Assembly: GCF_009711095.1 (NCBI RefSeq) | Contig: NZ_WMJZ01000016.1 | Coordinates: 48,479 to 112,478 of the forward strand | Direction of reading: 5' to 3' | DNA length: 64,000 nucleotides | Source: Intestinirhabdus alba | Lineage (GTDB): Bacteria; Pseudomonadota; Gammaproteobacteria; Enterobacterales; Enterobacteriaceae | Part shown: piece after piece, positions 31,914-41,841 of the stretch | Position numbering within the stretch: position 1 is the stretch's first letter | How the letters are laid out: each line of letters starts with the position of its first letter | The notes under the pieces: generated by a model | Told to the model about the DNA's origin: nothing | The model's database searches: none | What the model saw: the letters and a program-made list of their open reading frames with translations, nothing else | Translations under genes and position numbers: made by a program

Positions 31914-32170
31914 ATGCCACTCACCGATACCGCCATCCGCAATGCAAAGCCGCTCGATGAACTATATAAACAGGGCTTATACCTGCTGATAAAACCCAAC
32001 GGCTCTAAACTCTGGCAACTTAAGTACCGCTTTGGCGGCAAGGAGAAGAAGCTGGCGTTAGGCGCTTACCCGACCGTTACGCTGGCGAATGCGCGTAAGC
32101 TGCGTGAAGAGGCTCGCGCCGTACTCAGCGCAGGCGGCGATCCGGGGGTGAAAAAGCAGCAGGAAAAGCA
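31914..32170 (+). pseudogene. P4-type tyrosine integrase, N-terminal fragment
   Basis: The frame from ATG 31914 encodes MPLTDTAIRNAKPLDELYKQ and continues to about residue 85 (LGAYPTVTLANARKLREEAR, GGDPGVKKQQ). This is the DUF4102 N-terminal domain of P4-like integrases that target tRNA genes. Homology stops near 32168, where the catalytic domain should begin, and the frame then runs into unrelated sequence. The core-binding and catalytic Arg-His-Arg-Tyr domain are gone, so it cannot be active. Confidence 0.9.
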
Positions 32171-32172
32171 GC

Positions 32173-32523
32173 CCCATTGCCGAGCTGCTGGCACCAAACT
32201 GGGATACAGCACGGATCGCTACCCTGTACGCACAGGAATTTTCAGGCATGACACAGCAGGAAACAGCGCTGTGCTCCCTTTTATCAGTAACGACTTTGCT
32301 ACCGCAGGCGTTGAAGTCGCACCTTACGGATCGGGATCGCCAGTTTTTGCTCAGCTATAAGCAAAATACCCCTGACTGGTCGCTGTATCGCTATACTGAA
32401 ATTCAACACCTACCTGCTATTCGCTGGAAGCTGCGTAATCTGGCGGTACTGAAGGATAAGAATCCGGCCAAATATGCAGCGGCGGTAAGCAAATTAGAGG
32501 GGGTTCTGGCGCAGTATTTTTAG
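32173..32523 (+). pseudogene. C-terminal fragment of an AbiEii-like nucleotidyltransferase toxin
   Basis: In the frame ending at 32523 about 116 residues are open from PIAELLAPNWDTARIATLYA through LTDRDRQFLLSYKQNTPDWS to LPAIRWKLRNLAVLKDKNP. The segment resembles the C-terminal part of AbiEii/AbiGii nucleotidyltransferase toxins (typically with LLS-x-G-x-PDW and LPAVRWKLxNL). The N-terminal catalytic half is missing; the join to the integrase fragment lies at about 32165-32173. An ATG at 32248 could give a 91-residue product, but a function is unlikely. Confidence 0.6.
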
Positions 32524-32908
32524 CTCTGGTTCTGAGGGATTGAATTGAACCATGATGTTTGGTTGTCTCAACGGCCTCATGGCTATATCTCAAAAACTGA
32601 TGAAAATATTTATGTAATTCAATAAATAATGATCAACACTGTCAAATATTATCTCAAAAGTGCCTAATCCGGCATATCAACTTACAGCTCAGTGCAGGGG
32701 TAACGAATCAATGACCTTCCCCCTGCAAACACTACTCATATGCCCATACCAAGTATCTTCTTATAACAGACCGCACCTGGATGTTAATTTCCCATAAAAT
32801 CATAGAGAAAGTTTATACCCCCTATGTAAGGAATCTTACATCAACATACTTAGCTTTTGAGGGTTAAGTGGTGTTTTTGTTGTTATAGTATTACTAAATG
32901 ACCGTTTT

Positions 32909-33690
<782 letters not shown>

Positions 33691-33702
33691 GGTGTTGTCC
33701 TC

Positions 33703-33752
33703 TTGTATTTCTGTGGATATTAAGTATACAACATGCGTAACGCAGATGTCAT
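33703..33752 (-). promoter_or_regulatory. Promoter and likely operator of the toxin-antitoxin operon
   Basis: On the minus strand -35 ATGACA (33747-33752) and -10 TATACT (33723-33728) are 18 bp apart. An inverted repeat TTGTAT (33703-33708)/ATACAA (33726-33731) overlaps the -10 and early transcript. It is placed to let the ribbon-helix-helix antitoxin repress its own operon. The operator function is inferred. Confidence 0.6.
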
Positions 33753-33948
33753 TACGATAAATTTAGAAGGAATCGAACCGAGGTATCGAACCAAACGGTT
33801 TTCTACTCCTGTTAATTCACCATCATGATTTACAAGAAGAAATGAGGGTCGACCTCTGGGTCTTGACAATGGATAGCAGAAGAATTTATGATGAAAATCA
33901 AATTGGTAAGTAACTGAATGTTCCCGGGTCCGGGCACCACTTATTCAG

Positions 33949-33974
33949 AACCCTCGCTTCGGCGGGGGTTTTCG
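33949..33974 (+). terminator. Original tRNA-Phe terminator, displaced by the island
   Basis: Stem AACCCTCGC/GCGGGGGTT (one T-G pair) with loop TTCG, followed by TTCGCTTTT. It stands 10 bp after the distal repeat of the tRNA 3' end, which is where the terminator of an uninterrupted tRNA-Phe gene would be. Confidence 0.85.
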
Positions 33975-33978
33975 CTTT

Positions 33979-34179
33979 TCAGCTACGGCTGATTCTGGTC
34001 GTTACCTTCCCCTCTGAAAAAAACGCATCAATGGCCCGCAGCTTTGTATCCTGGATCTCTTTAATTACCGCAAGGTTGCTTAAGACAAAATCGAGAGTAT
34101 CTTGATTAACAGGTGACGATGGCATGAGGCTCTCCAGATGTAAAATAAATTCGCGAAGCAGCAGGAGCCATTTATTCAC
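33979..34179 (-). CDS. Hypothetical small protein
   Basis: A 66-residue frame on the minus strand, mostly helical in character (MNKWLLLLREFILHLESLMP and LSNLAVIKEIQDTKLRAIDA). It has no recognisable motif and I do not know the family. It begins with ATG; no strong ribosome-binding site is visible. It could be chance coding capacity next to the island edge. Confidence 0.3.
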   Translation of the reverse strand: MNKWLLLLREFILHLESLMPSSPVNQDTLDFVLSNLAVIKEIQDTKLRAIDAFFSEGKVTTRISRS

Positions 34180-35051
34180 AGGCTGTGAAATAAAGCGTTA
34201 ACGCCGACCAGTATCTTCATCTCCAGCGGTTCTTACATAACCCCCTACGTTATCCAACCACTTTCCCTTGCGCCGTTCGTCGGCCTTTATTGATTCCCGT
34301 TACGCGGGTAGCCTGGAACTTTCAGAAAACAGGGCGATAAAACGATAAGTTTTCCTCTATGATTTCCTTAGGTCATTATTTTAAAATATCCATATTACAT
34401 ACAGATATTAATTCATTCATTTATTAAAAATTTTTATATGTATTATATTTCAGGCGATTCATCTTAATTACGAAGATCCCTCTGACGGACTACGTCCCGA
34501 CGGCGTTTATATTGATTCCCGACAGCGCTGTCTCTTCCGGTTACAGAGGTTCACTGTCCGCCGGAGATAAAATACGGGCATCCCCCCCCCCCAGGCCGCC
34601 AGCGGCGGCACATATGCCTGCCTGGAGGCCCGTTCTCCGCGTAATTAGACCGCATAACCCCCGCCTCCGGACACGCTTTACGGCGGTTCAAAACGCTTTA
34701 TGCTTTATCATATTACTCGAATTATTTACGAGATAATTACAGAAAAAAACAGTGCAAATTTTTCACTTATTTCCCAACCCTTTTATGAAACAGAGCTGCC
34801 CATAATAAAAGAAGGCACATTAAAAGCGACACAGCGCAGCGCCGACTTAAATCTAATGCCAAAAATAATAATTCATCATATCGAGCACATTACATTGACA
34901 GTTTCAAATGGAAGTGTGAAAATATATTTCGACATATGTTTTGATATGTCTACATGTTCTCTTGATATTAAGGCAAGTGTTATCAACATAAATACGCGCT
35001 CCCGTTTCAGCCGCGAATTTAAGTGCAGTATTGTTTTAAGGTTTAAATCAC
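34180..35051. other. AT-rich intergenic region upstream of fimbrial operon 1
   Basis: No gene is supported here. The region holds an 11-base C run at 34582-34592. Near 34685-34740 a decayed ERIC-like end occurs (GTTCAAAACGC..ACTCGAATTATTTACGAGAT). A pair TTGATA (34962-34967)/TATCAA (34981-34986) forms an inverted repeat shortly before the chaperone start. The fimbrial promoter is expected between 34740 and 35040. An overlapping frame at 34700-35200 lacks family features. Confidence 0.5.
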
Positions 35052-35756
35052 ATGCCGATAATAAAGACATCTGTCGTTTATTTATCCTGCTGCGCTGCGC
35101 CGTTGTTTTTTATCGGTTCGGCCAGCGCCTCGCTAATCCTGGATCAAAACCGGGTAGTGTTTTCTGCCGCGGCTTCTCAGGTTGCGGTGGTAAAGGTTGA
35201 AAACCCGACCAGTAACGATTTTCTGATGCAAAGCTGGGTTGAAGACAAAAACGGCAACCCGCAGGAAGACATCTTTGTTGACCCGCCGCTGGCTAAAATC
35301 AAAGCACAGCGTAAAGTAGCCCTGCGTCTGACGGCCATAAATCCCCGGCTGGCCGACGGAAACGAAGAAAAATTATACTGGCTTAACGTAAAGGAAATTC
35401 CCAGGCTGGTCGCCGCCGAGGGCAGCCCACGATTAGAGATCGTCGTTCGCACCCGCATCAAGCTATTGTACCGCCCGAAGTCCGTACCTCCACGCCTGGA
35501 TAAGCACTATAGCCAGCTTAAATGGCGTCGTTCGGCTAACGGCATTATGATTCATAACCCGACGCCTTATTACATAACGTTTAATAAAATATGGTCAGGG
35601 AGTAATGAACAAAATAACTTTGCCGTCGATATGATTGCTCCCTATAGCGATCTCGAAATAAAAGACAGCAGAGCGCTGGCAGCCTCCCGGATTAATTTTA
35701 ATGTTATTAATGATTTCGGTGATACTACCGACACAGTTACCGCAAAGGTAAATTAA
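35052..35756 (+). CDS. Periplasmic fimbrial chaperone (PapD-like), cluster 1
   Basis: A 234-residue periplasmic chaperone that donates a beta strand to fimbrial subunits and delivers them to the usher. The signal peptide ends near GSASAS (residue 26). The first Ig domain shows LILDQNRVVFSA, the subunit-binding segment LYWLNVKEIP and VVRTRIKLLYRPKSV. The second domain has NPTPYYITFNKI. It is the first gene of the operon chaperone-pilin-usher-tip protein. No ideal ribosome-binding site precedes ATG 35052. Confidence 0.93.
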   Translation: MPIIKTSVVYLSCCAAPLFFIGSASASLILDQNRVVFSAAASQVAVVKVENPTSNDFLMQSWVEDKNGNPQEDIFVDPPLAKIKAQRKVALRLTAINPRLADGNEEKLYWLNVKEIPRLVAAEGSPRLEIVVRTRIKLLYRPKSVPPRLDKHYSQLKWRRSANGIMIHNPTPYYITFNKIWSGSNEQNNFAVDMIAPYSDLEIKDSRALAASRINFNVINDFGDTTDTVTAKVN

Positions 35757-35793
35757 GTAATACCTCTAATTGTTTTGAATGGAAGGTAGTAAA

Positions 35794-36333
35794 ATGAAAA
35801 AGATGCCTAAGTTAATATTGGCGTTATTTATCACCAGCGTATCTGCTACAGCAGCCGCAGAAAATAATGATTCGGTCACGGTACATTTTAACGGAACGGT
35901 AACCCAACCAACCTGTGGTTTTAACACAAGCAATCAGCAGGTGACGCTGGAACCGATTAAAGCTTCTGACATCGAGAAAGTCTCTATTGGCCGGGCGGCG
36001 GACACCAGCAGCAAAAACTTTCAGTTAAAAATGAATTGTTCAAGCCGGGCGGAAGCTGAGCATATTGCCATTATGTTAACTGCAGACGCCGACGCCGTCA
36101 GCACGAATGCGATTACTAACGCCGCGTCTAAAAACGGCGTCGGGCTTGAGCTGTTTACAGAAAGCGGCAACGTGCTGGCGCTTAATAAAGAGATCCCACA
36201 AAGCTCCTATCTGGATCGCCTTAATCAGGGCGACGACAACCTGAACTACGTCGTCAAATATACCCGCCTGCAGAATACGGTTAGCGGCGGCGAAGTGGCG
36301 GGCGACGCCGTCTTTGTTGTCAGCTACAAATAA
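35794..36333 (+). CDS. Major fimbrial subunit, cluster 1
   Basis: A 179-residue pilin. The signal peptide is MKKMPKLILALFITSVSATA with cleavage after ATAAA. The donor strand segment SVTVHFNGTVTQPTCGFNT contains the first cysteine, paired with the one in QLKMNCSS. The C-terminus AVFVVSYK is the usual beta strand motif. I chose ATG 35794 with GGAAGG upstream; an in-frame ATG at 35779 gives a less typical signal. It follows the chaperone by 37 bp and is followed by an attenuator-like hairpin. Confidence 0.9.
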   Translation: MKKMPKLILALFITSVSATAAAENNDSVTVHFNGTVTQPTCGFNTSNQQVTLEPIKASDIEKVSIGRAADTSSKNFQLKMNCSSRAEAEHIAIMLTADADAVSTNAITNAASKNGVGLELFTESGNVLALNKEIPQSSYLDRLNQGDDNLNYVVKYTRLQNTVSGGEVAGDAVFVVSYK

Positions 36334-36340
36334 CCGCTAT

Positions 36341-36361
36341 GCCACCTCTTTACGAGGTGGC
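36341..36361 (+). terminator. Attenuator-like hairpin between pilin and usher
   Basis: Stem GCCACCTC/GAGGTGGC with a 5-nt loop lies 7 bp after the major pilin stop and is followed by TTACTACTTTT. Hairpins at this place in fimbrial operons commonly lower usher expression relative to the pilin. The T tract is weak, so partial read-through is expected. Confidence 0.65.
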
Positions 36362-36423
36362 TTACTACTTTTACTGCCGGGATACTTGCCCGTATCTGAG
36401 GAGCTGATTCTCCAATAACTATT

Positions 36424-38799
36424 ATGCGAAATGCCTTAAAACCGTGCATATTTGTGCTACCGGCGCTGGGCTTCAGCGCGGATGCCGAAGATAAATTCAA
36501 TCTTACCTTACTGGAAAAAAACCGCGGGATAAGCCATATCGATGCCAGCGCATTTAATTCAGGAAACGATTTGCTGCCCGGTGAGTATACGCTGAAGGTC
36601 ATCATTAACGGCGAACCGGTTGGTAACGCGCAGATTGAGGTCAAGCCCTATCAGGATAAAATTCAGCCGCTGTTTACCTGCTCCCGCCTCGCTTCGTGGG
36701 GGCTCGCCGTACACCACTGCCGAAAAAAAGCGCAGCCGTTGGCTAATTATATCCCGCAGTCCAGCATCGACATTGACCAGGGCGATAACGTTCTGAACGT
36801 AACGGTGCCGCAAAAATACTTCTCGCTCCCCACCGCCTACGACGTTGCAAGCGCAGAAGACTGGGATAATGGTATTAATGCCGCATTCACCAACTACTCG
36901 CTTCAGTACGAATACCAGACGGGAGCCGCCTCCCCCGGACAGACGCTCTACGGCACCCTTAGTAATGGCATTAATCTGGCCGGCTTTCAGCTGCGCAACA
37001 ACGGCTTTCTGCGCTGGACAAATAAAGAAAAAAGTCATTACGTCAGCAGCGCGAGTTTTATTCAACACGATGTGGATAGCCTGCGGGGCACGCTGACCGG
37101 TGGAGATTTTTATACTGCCGGCCTCTTTTTTACCGGCCTCTCGCTTCGCGGGGCCTCGCTGACCTCCAACACCAGCATGTTTTCTTCCGCCGAGCGCAAT
37201 TATGTGCCCATTATCGTCGGGGTTGCCAACAGCAATGCAACGGTCATTATTAAACAAAATGGCTTTGTTCTTGCGACCCGTAATGTGACGCCCGGTCCTT
37301 TTACCCTTAAGGATATTCCTGCCTCCGCCAGCGCCGGGGATATGGAAGTCACGGTACATGAAACCAGCGGCGCTAAGCGAACGTTTTATCAGCCCTATAA
37401 CAGCACCGACATGCTGGTCCCCGCCGGGGTCCTTAAATATTACCTTTATACGGGCAAAAGCCGTCAGGAAGAGAGAAGCGGATCGTCCCTGGTGGAGGGG
37501 GACGCGCTCTATGGTCTGAACAGTACGTTTACCCTGTTGGGGGGCGTGCAATATACGGACGACTACCGCAACGTCGCCGTCGGTACGGGCGCAAATATTC
37601 GTCATCTGGGGGGGATTTACGCGCTGTTAAACAGCAGCCAGCGCCGGGCTGAGCAGCATGGTCAGAAAATCAAGCTGGGTTACAGCAAATATATTACCCG
37701 GACCAACAGCTATCTGTTTGCCACGCTGGAACATAAAAGAACGCCGGGCTATGAAGAATTTAACAGCGTACATCACAGCACAGCGGGTGCATCGATGGAC
37801 ATGTTCCGCAACAGATACTCCCTGCAGCTCAGCCAGCATATTGGCCCCGGCAATGCGGTCCTTAACTACTCCCGCCAGGAGGAGTGGAACGGCAGCGCCA
37901 GCGTCACCCTGCGCGGCAACGTGAATTTCACCTTCTCCGGCTGGTCGGCCATCACCAGCGTGGGGCGGCAGAGAATCCGCGGCGGCGTTAGTGAGAATAT
38001 GTTTTCCATTAATATTTCTGTCCCGTTTGGTAAAGAGCGCAACCATTACCTCACCCTGAACCACAGCGAAAGCAATGGCTCCAGAACGGAGCAGGCGGCC
38101 GTTTCCGGCACGCTGTTGGATGAGCAGCAGGTGAGCTATAACCTTAACGCCACAAAGGATAAAAAAAACTATGAAGTTGACGCCTCTGCGGCCTGGCTGG
38201 GCAGCCGCGGGCTGATTTCCGGCACCGTAAGGCAGGGGACTGAAGGTCAGCATTACTCCCTGGGGCTTGAAGGCGCGGCGATTATGCATCACCACGGCAT
38301 CACCTTTGGACAACCCCTTGGCAACAGCGCAGCGCTTATCCATACCGATAAAGTGCCGGGGCTGAAGCTTGAAAATCATCAAAATATTCAGACGGATGCA
38401 GCAGGAAACGCTATTGCGCCAAACCTGGTGCCCTACCACTACAATGAAGGCTCGCTCTATAGCGACCATAGCGATCAAAACCTTGATGTCTCCAGCGACA
38501 TCGTCTTAGCCGCACCGCGTAAGGGCGCTATCGTTGAGATGAGCTTCGCCGCCCGCTATCAGCAGCGGCAGTTTATCCGCGTTATCGACGCCAACCGCCA
38601 GCCCCTCGCCTTCGGCACCGTACTTTATGACGCGCAGAACAGAAACGTCGGTACGGTTTCACAAAACGGTATTGCGTTAATTAATAACAACGATGACGGC
38701 TGGCCATTACATGCGAATGACGCAGAGATGCGGACACGGTGCGTTATTGAAAATAATTTAAAGCAGAATTCCACCCTATGGAGATTGCAGTGCAACTAA
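36424..38799 (+). CDS. Fimbrial outer-membrane usher, cluster 1
   Basis: A 791-residue usher that forms the outer-membrane assembly pore. A short signal peptide ends ALGFSADA (about 21). An N-terminal chaperone-binding domain follows (FNLTLLEKNRGISHIDASAF), then a 24-strand barrel with plug, and C-terminal domains with a disulfide pair. The plug region contains FVLATRNVTPGPFTLKDIPA. The only ATG has no close ribosome-binding site; GAGGAG lies 20 nt upstream, and the frame is open back to 36400. The gene overlaps the next one. Confidence 0.92.
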   Translation: MRNALKPCIFVLPALGFSADAEDKFNLTLLEKNRGISHIDASAFNSGNDLLPGEYTLKVIINGEPVGNAQIEVKPYQDKIQPLFTCSRLASWGLAVHHCRKKAQPLANYIPQSSIDIDQGDNVLNVTVPQKYFSLPTAYDVASAEDWDNGINAAFTNYSLQYEYQTGAASPGQTLYGTLSNGINLAGFQLRNNGFLRWTNKEKSHYVSSASFIQHDVDSLRGTLTGGDFYTAGLFFTGLSLRGASLTSNTSMFSSAERNYVPIIVGVANSNATVIIKQNGFVLATRNVTPGPFTLKDIPASASAGDMEVTVHETSGAKRTFYQPYNSTDMLVPAGVLKYYLYTGKSRQEERSGSSLVEGDALYGLNSTFTLLGGVQYTDDYRNVAVGTGANIRHLGGIYALLNSSQRRAEQHGQKIKLGYSKYITRTNSYLFATLEHKRTPGYEEFNSVHHSTAGASMDMFRNRYSLQLSQHIGPGNAVLNYSRQEEWNGSASVTLRGNVNFTFSGWSAITSVGRQRIRGGVSENMFSINISVPFGKERNHYLTLNHSESNGSRTEQAAVSGTLLDEQQVSYNLNATKDKKNYEVDASAAWLGSRGLISGTVRQGTEGQHYSLGLEGAAIMHHHGITFGQPLGNSAALIHTDKVPGLKLENHQNIQTDAAGNAIAPNLVPYHYNEGSLYSDHSDQNLDVSSDIVLAAPRKGAIVEMSFAARYQQRQFIRVIDANRQPLAFGTVLYDAQNRNVGTVSQNGIALINNNDDGWPLHANDAEMRTRCVIENNLKQNSTLWRLQCN

Positions 38800-39623
38800 A
38801 GCCCTTTTGCCCGCTTTTATACCTGTTTTTTTTTACAACTTCCTCCGCCGGGGCGGCGGTAAACGTGATGATGATTAACGGAGGCGTCATCCGCACCTCG
38901 AATGAGGTGCCCAATCATACGCTGCTGAAAACGCTGCCGGTATATTTTCCCACCGCCAGCACTCTCCCCGGCGACTATAAAATTATTGCCTCCCCGGCGC
39001 TATCGGATAGCCGACGAGGCGTTTACCGCTCCGGCATTCCAGGAATTGGCTTTAGCCTGTGTCAGGACGAAGGCGAAAACTGCCTGATCCCCCGGGAGGG
39101 CAAGATAGCGATCGGCGCGGGATATAAGCTACGGCTTTATAAGATCGGCGATCTGAAGGGCGGCGTCTACTCGCCGGGCGCGCTGATTATGCTCGCCAAC
39201 GGCAGCCATAAGCTAAGGCTCCATCTGGCTCGCCTGACGATACATAATATGGCCTGCGTGATGACCAGGAATAATATCGAGGTGCATTTTCCCACCACCA
39301 CGCTGTCCAATAAAAAGGTGAAGCTGGCTGAGGTTCCTTTCACCCTGCCAATAAGCTGTCACGATCGGAACGACTACCATAACGTCATGCTGACCTTTAA
39401 CTATCGCGGCCAACATTATGACGAAACAACCATGGAAACCAATCTCTCCGGGCTGGGGATCCGCCTGCGGGACGCCTCCGGAAAACAGGTAAATATCGAG
39501 AAGAAGCAGCCTGAATCCTACAGGGACAGGCACTTTATCGCCAGCCTGGTACGTCTTCCCGGAAGGCGGGCCGAAGCCGGAAACTTTAATATCAGCGCCA
39601 CGGTGACCATCAGTATGCGCTGA
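38790..39623 (+). CDS. Fimbrial tip/minor subunit, probable adhesin, cluster 1
   Basis: A 277-residue secreted protein. I prefer GTG 38790, because GGAG lies 6 bp upstream and the product starts with a clean signal peptide (MQLKPFCPLLYLFFF to SSAGA). An ATG at 38778 would add four residues. The N-terminal half (about 25-155) lacks similarity I recognise, with SLCQDEGENCLIPREG near 90. The C-terminal half has pilin-domain features, ending FNISATVTISMR. The two-domain build suggests a tip adhesin; the receptor is unknown. Confidence 0.75.
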   Translation: MQLKPFCPLLYLFFFTTSSAGAAVNVMMINGGVIRTSNEVPNHTLLKTLPVYFPTASTLPGDYKIIASPALSDSRRGVYRSGIPGIGFSLCQDEGENCLIPREGKIAIGAGYKLRLYKIGDLKGGVYSPGALIMLANGSHKLRLHLARLTIHNMACVMTRNNIEVHFPTTTLSNKKVKLAEVPFTLPISCHDRNDYHNVMLTFNYRGQHYDETTMETNLSGLGIRLRDASGKQVNIEKKQPESYRDRHFIASLVRLPGRRAEAGNFNISATVTISMR

Positions 39624-39655
39624 GGGCCGCGACGCCGGAGTTAAGTCGGTATCGC

Positions 39656-40276
39656 TTAATGGTGTCTGAGCGACGCCGCGCCGCTGGCCTGATTAAAAAC
39701 GGCGCGCCCGATATGGCGCGCGGCCTCAAGGCAGGCCTCCGGCGTTTTCAGTTCCGGCATCAGCAGAACGTCTGAGGTCACCACCGTCGCACCGCAGTAA
39801 TCAAAAATGCCGTGGGCGATCTGCGTTTTAAACGCCTCGCTAAAGCCGTGCCGCTCCCAGGTGCCCTGGCCGGCCGCAGCGAGAGCCAGCAGATGCACAG
39901 GCAGATGACCCAGCTTCTTGACGGTCTTACCGTCCTCAGATTCCTCATAGGCCCAGCCGTTTATAAAGACACGATCGATCCAGCCTTTCAGCAGCGCGGG
40001 CATCGTCCACCAGTAAACCGGAAATACCAGCACCAGCGCATCGGCGCGCGCGATACGGGCCTGCTCCGCCGCCACGTCGGGTGGGATCTCCCCGATCCGC
40101 TGAAACGCCGCGATATCGGCCGCAGTAAATACCGGATCAAATCCCTCCCGCGTCAGATCGACGATTTCAGCGGTATGGGCCGGGTTTGATTCAGCAATTC
40201 CTTGCGCAACGGCTGCCGCCGCGCCGTGGGTCAGAGAGGACCCCAGTGGATGAGAAACAACGATGAGTGCATGCAT
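39656..40276 (-). CDS. NAD(P)H:quinone oxidoreductase, flavodoxin-like fold
   Basis: A 206-residue cytoplasmic flavoprotein of the NQO1/MdaB/KefF superfamily. The N-terminal FMN/FAD loop is ALIVVSHPLGSSLTHG, and VFPVYWWTMPALLKGWIDRV is the conserved flavin-binding helix segment near 85-105. A two-electron quinone or azo reductase activity is inferred. It is divergent from a TetR-type regulator whose interval contains a strong inverted repeat, suggesting control by that regulator. Confidence 0.88.
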   Translation of the reverse strand: MHALIVVSHPLGSSLTHGAAAAVAQGIAESNPAHTAEIVDLTREGFDPVFTAADIAAFQRIGEIPPDVAAEQARIARADALVLVFPVYWWTMPALLKGWIDRVFINGWAYEESEDGKTVKKLGHLPVHLLALAAAGQGTWERHGFSEAFKTQIAHGIFDYCGATVVTSDVLLMPELKTPEACLEAARHIGRAVFNQASGAASLRHH

Positions 40277-40332
40277 GACGAACGCTCCTTATTGCCATAG
40301 GCCAGTATTGGACGTAGGCTAATATACCTGTA

Positions 40333-40355
40333 GTAACCTACCATCAGTAAGTTAC
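40333..40355. promoter_or_regulatory. Probable TetR-family operator
   Basis: GTAACCTAC-CATCA-GTAAGTTAC is a 9-bp inverted repeat with one mismatch and 5-bp spacer, in the middle of the divergent interval between the oxidoreductase and the TetR gene. Size and symmetry fit a TetR dimer site that could control both genes. The binding protein is inferred from location. Confidence 0.7.
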
Positions 40356-40393
40356 CTTTGGTATATAAGCATGTCAACAGGAGATCGTCAGCC

Positions 40394-40993
40394 ATGCCCG
40401 AACCACTGGCACGACAACGTTTATCACGGGAAGCGCGCCATACGCAGCTGGTAGAAGCCGCATGGCGGATTATTCGCGAAGAGGGCACAGAGGCTCTGGC
40501 GCTCGGCTATCTGGCAAAGCGGGCGGGCGTCACCAAACCCGTGGTTTACGATCACTTCACCAGCCGGGCGGGGCTTCTCGCCACGCTTTATAAAGAGTTT
40601 GACCAGCGTCAGACGGCGCTAATGGATGAGGTCATCCGCAGCACGACGCCGACGCCGGAGAACCTGGCGGCGGTTATCGCCGCTTCCTATATTGACTGCG
40701 TGCTGCTGCAGGGACGGGAGATGCCCAGCGTAATGGCGGCGCTTGCCGGCACGCCTGAACTGGAGCAAATCAGACGCGATTACGCCGCCGAATTTACCGA
40801 CAAATGCCGCCGGTGGTTTGCCCCGTTCTGTGCAGAGCCGTTAAGCGATGCGGCGCTGCGGGCCATGCTCGGCGCAGCCGAAGGGCTATCCTGGGCGGTG
40901 ATTAACGGCGTTATAACGGAACGCCAGGCAAAGGATGAGCTGTTTCAGGTCATTATCGCCATGGTAAAGCGAAGCGGCGCGGAGACGCCCTGA
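40394..40993 (+). CDS. TetR-family regulator
   Basis: A 199-residue repressor-type protein. The N-terminal helix-turn-helix is REARHTQLVEAAWRIIREEG, then ALGYLAKRAGVTKPVVYDHF (about 12-57). The rest is the helical ligand/dimer domain. I took ATG 40394 (MPEPLARQRLSR) with AGGAG upstream; a frame-extending ATG at 40358 lies inside the operator region. It probably represses itself and the divergent oxidoreductase in the absence of an electrophile or quinone. Confidence 0.88.
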   Translation: MPEPLARQRLSREARHTQLVEAAWRIIREEGTEALALGYLAKRAGVTKPVVYDHFTSRAGLLATLYKEFDQRQTALMDEVIRSTTPTPENLAAVIAASYIDCVLLQGREMPSVMAALAGTPELEQIRRDYAAEFTDKCRRWFAPFCAEPLSDAALRAMLGAAEGLSWAVINGVITERQAKDELFQVIIAMVKRSGAETP

Positions 40994-41841
40994 GCACCGG
41001 CACCGCGCGCCTGCCAGAGCCGACTAAGGGGGCCATCCCCGACGATGGTGCTTATCATGCTCAATAATCGGGCTGACCGGCCCCTTTCGCGGCGTAGATT
41101 CCTTATCGGAGCGGTTCCCTGGCTCATAAGCCCGGCGGCATGATTCTCCGATAGGCCTGTGTCCTAAAATCTGTCCGATAACTATTCGTCCGGCGGTTCG
41201 CTTATTTTTACTGGCGTAATGTTCCTGCAATAAATCTGCGACATAATTCAGCCCGTAGCCATTATACTTCAGGCTACAGGTGCGTTAGCTTTTGGTAGAC
41301 AGGTTCATCCCGGCGGATCATATAATCCGGCGACGCTGAAACAGAGTTATCGTTTGCCCGGCGGCGGCATTAGCTATACCTTCAGAGAGAAAATAAAGCA
41401 TACTCTTGTTCCTCACCACGAACAGACTGGGTTGTATAACTTTATTGCTAACGAATTTACGGCTCATATGTCGGGTGGTCTGGCCTTAACGTTCCCGCCT
41501 CGGGAGCCAGCCTGGCGGCGTTTCGCAACCCTTTGCATTTTGGCATGTCGCCCAAATTATTTAGCGCATATATCCTGTTGTGTTAGTAAAAAGAGAGTGA
41601 GTCAGCGAAACCGCCACCGGCTAATTATTGAACAGCCGCTGCGCTTGCCAAAAATATATTTATATAATTTTTTACGGCCAGGATACAATTACCCTTATGA
41701 AAATAAAGGGTTTTAGGTAAGTAATGCGAAAAATCTGATCTCCATGCATTGTTTGGCTACGTTGATGAAACATAAAGTGCATGCTATCTATATTTGAAGG
41801 TATAACTTTATTTTCTTTAAATTATTCTCGAGATAAACGCT
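40994..41841. other. Intergenic region with decayed repeat sequence
   Basis: No gene is supported. ERIC-like ends can be traced at about 41254-41295 (ATTATACTTCAGGCTACAGG..GTTAGC) and about 41540-41572 (CCCAAATTATTTAGCGCATA), suggesting an old enlarged ERIC. From 41580 the sequence becomes AT-rich. Frames inside it look like translated repeat. Confidence 0.45.

Noticed and set aside
33924..33939. Second tRNA-Phe gene
   Set aside because: Only the last 16 bp of the tRNA are present; it is an attachment-site copy, not a gene.
34700..35200. 166-residue plus-strand frame before the fimbrial chaperone
   Set aside because: It overlaps the chaperone signal peptide in another frame for about 150 bp, has no motif, and its tail is translated chaperone DNA.
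41024..41230. 68-residue minus-strand frame
   Set aside because: Basic, motif-free sequence in a region of decayed repeats, with no ribosome-binding site.
41354..41716. 120-residue plus-strand frame
   Set aside because: Part of it is translated decayed ERIC sequence, and no start signal or domain is visible.
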